Assembly: GCA_944391265.1 (NCBI GenBank)
Contig: CALXSX010000115.1
Location: 1 to 7,879 of the forward strand
DNA: 7,879 nucleotides
Direction: 5' to 3'
DNA from: an uncultured Clostridia bacterium
GTDB lineage: Bacteria; Bacillota; Clostridia; UBA1381
This document shows positions 7,306 through 7,879 of the stretch, piece by piece; position 1 is the stretch's first letter, and each line of letters begins with the position of its first letter. The notes below the pieces were generated by a model. It saw only the letters and a program-made list of their open reading frames with translations. It searched no databases and was not told where the DNA came from. The translations under genes were made by a program, and so were the position numbers.

Positions 7306-7313
7306 TTGATTAT

Positions 7314-7342
7314 ATTCTACTCCATTTTTATAAAAAAGGCAA
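7314..7342 (-). promoter_or_regulatory. Predicted promoter of mraZ and the dcw cluster
   Basis: On the minus strand TTGCCT (7337-7342) is 17 bases from TAGAAT (7314-7319); they match the vegetative consensus at 4/6 and 5/6. A perfect TATAAT overlaps at 7309-7314 but has no -35 at the right distance (TTTTTT at 17). Either gives a start near 7300-7307, at the edge of the MraZ repeats. Confidence 0.6.
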
Positions 7343-7391
7343 GATGTTTTTTAAAAATTTTTTTCAATCAGGTTATTTTTTTGTGATTGTG

Positions 7392-7420
7392 TTGTAAATC
7401 ATGTAAAAATATTGTATAAT
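7392..7420 (+). promoter_or_regulatory. Predicted promoter of tex
   Basis: TTGTAA (7392-7397), a 17-base spacer and a perfect TATAAT (7415-7420). T-rich sequence just upstream may help RNA polymerase. The expected start near 7427 gives a leader of about 170 bases before the tex ATG, long for a housekeeping gene. Confidence 0.7.
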
Positions 7421-7440
7421 TGTTATCATGAAGTTTACAA
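7392..7440. repeat. Inverted repeat spanning the tex promoter
   Basis: TTGTAAATCATG (7392-7403) and CATGAAGTTTACAA (7427-7440) are reverse complements over 12 positions, apart from two extra bases (AG) in the right arm. The left arm covers the -35 element and the right arm starts at the expected transcription start. The dyad centre falls on the -10 TATAAT. This layout is what an operator for a dimeric or looping repressor would have, but the repeat may be chance in AT-rich DNA. Confidence 0.45.
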
Positions 7441-7560
7441 TATTTATGGAAATTATTTCGTGAAAAACACAATATGTAGTGTATGTTTCTATTGTATCAC
7501 ATGTTTGTTAATTTGTGAAGTCTTTTTTTAAATTTTCTTTTCAGAACTGTTACAATATTT
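7435..7560 (+). repeat. 11-bp direct repeat flanking the tex leader
   Basis: TTACAATATTT occurs at 7435-7445 and again at 7550-7560, near the two ends of the predicted tex leader. The copies are exact and 115 bases apart. The region is AT-rich, so chance similarity is possible. Confidence 0.4.
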
Positions 7561-7582
7561 TTCACATATAATTTTCATTTTT

Positions 7583-7588
7583 AGGAGG
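7583..7588 (+). promoter_or_regulatory. Ribosome binding site of tex
   Basis: AGGAGG with 9 bases to the ATG at 7598; a canonical strong site that fixes the start. Confidence 0.9.
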
Positions 7589-7597
7589 TTTTAACAA

Positions 7598-7879
7598 ATG
7601 GATATTATCCATGAAAAATTAAAGGAAGAATTTTCTCTAAAGGACTATCAAATTGAAAATGTCATATCCTTGATTGACGGGGGAAATACTATACCATTTA
7701 TAGCAAGATACCGAAAAGAAATGACAGGTGAAATGACCGATGTGCAGCTGCGCGAATTTGAGCAGCGGTTAGCCTACCTGCGCGGTATGGAAAATAAAAA
7801 AGCTGAGATTAAACGACTGATTGAGGAGCAGGAGAAACTCACTGATGAAATATCAAGGAGCATAGACGCTGCATTAACT
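7598..7879 (+). CDS. tex: Tex family RNA-binding protein, N-terminal fragment (cut by window edge)
   Basis: Start of a Tex/YhgF-type protein, a conserved cytoplasmic nucleic-acid-binding protein that in full length (usually over 700 residues) has an N-terminal helical region, a YqgF-like nuclease fold, helix-hairpin-helix motifs and a C-terminal S1 domain. Only 94 codons are present, and the frame is open at the right edge. The segment NTIPFIARYRKEMTGEMTD (30-48) is the family hallmark. It is followed by the expected helical stretch LREFEQRLAYLRGMENKK and a charged helix (70-86). The ATG has AGGAGG 9 bases upstream. The gene is divergent from the dcw cluster and not functionally tied to it, although both control regions share the same 386 bases. 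Its codons are more AT-rich than those of the dcw genes. Domains beyond residue 94 cannot be checked here. Confidence 0.93.
   Translation, partial: MDIIHEKLKEEFSLKDYQIENVISLIDGGNTIPFIARYRKEMTGEMTDVQLREFEQRLAYLRGMENKKAEIKRLIEEQEKLTDEISRSIDAALT

Larger units (their letters stand above)
7212..7597. other. AT-rich divergent control region between mraZ and tex
   Basis: 386 bases without a gene. It holds the mraZ ribosome binding site (7220-7229), an mraZ leader of about 95 bases, the MraZ operator repeats and the mraZ promoter. Next is a block of A and T runs (7325-7382, longest runs of 7 Ts at 7358-7364 and 7376-7382). Then come the tex promoter with its dyad and a tex leader of about 170 bases. 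The two -35 elements face away from each other, 49 bases apart. No riboswitch, tRNA or small ORF with a ribosome binding site was recognised. Confidence 0.8.

Noticed and set aside
7347..7382. T-rich runs as a possible transcription terminator
   Set aside because: No gene ends here on either strand and no GC-rich stem precedes the runs; they lie between two divergent promoters. Their spacing is not a clean helical repeat, so intrinsic curvature is not claimed either.
7427..7597. Riboswitch or T-box in the tex leader
   Set aside because: No known conserved core (for example a T-box sequence or a purine or SAM motif) could be recognised, and the sequence is too AT-rich for a confident fold by eye.
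1..7879. Mobile element, CRISPR array, defence system or other novel multi-gene system
   Set aside because: The gene order is the conserved dcw order, with no transposase, integrase, terminal repeats or spaced repeat array; composition changes only at the intergenic region.

Overview
The window is the 5' end of a division and cell wall (dcw) cluster on the minus strand, plus the start of one divergent gene. The organism looks like a low-to-moderate-GC Gram-positive of the Clostridia (inference). Reasons: the gene order mraZ-rsmH-ftsL-PBP-murE-murF, strong AGGAGG-type ribosome binding sites mixed with GTG and TTG starts, a PASTA-containing transpeptidase, and a MurE with the DNPR motif of meso-diaminopimelate-adding enzymes. 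No phylogenetic search could be run.

Layout from right to left, in the direction of dcw transcription. The mraZ promoter (about 7314-7342) is followed at once by three 10-bp repeats that fit a MraZ operator (7276-7305). Then come mraZ (7211-6765), rsmH (6748-5819), an ftsL-like gene (5795-5310), a class B penicillin-binding protein of the FtsI/SpoVD type (5259-2860), murE (2814-1366) and murF (1264 to beyond base 1, C-terminus missing). Gaps within the cluster run from 16 to 101 bases, so one operon is likely. A possible internal promoter precedes the PBP gene, and an inverted repeat lies between murE and murF. To the right, 7212-7597 is an AT-rich divergent control region. It ends in the strong ribosome binding site of tex, of which only the first 94 codons are present.

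How the genes work together: MraZ is the cluster's likely autorepressor and RsmH modifies 16S rRNA. FtsL and the PBP belong to the septal peptidoglycan synthase assembly. MurE and MurF build the peptide stem of the UDP-MurNAc precursor that the PBP later cross-links. Tex is a nucleic-acid-binding protein with no direct role in this pathway.

I see no mobile element, CRISPR array, tRNA, rRNA or unknown multi-gene system. The points of interest are regulatory (MraZ operator, dyad across the tex promoter, PBP start region, murE-murF stem-loop) and structural (acidic insertion in the PBP, C-terminal tail on FtsL, compact loop in MurF).
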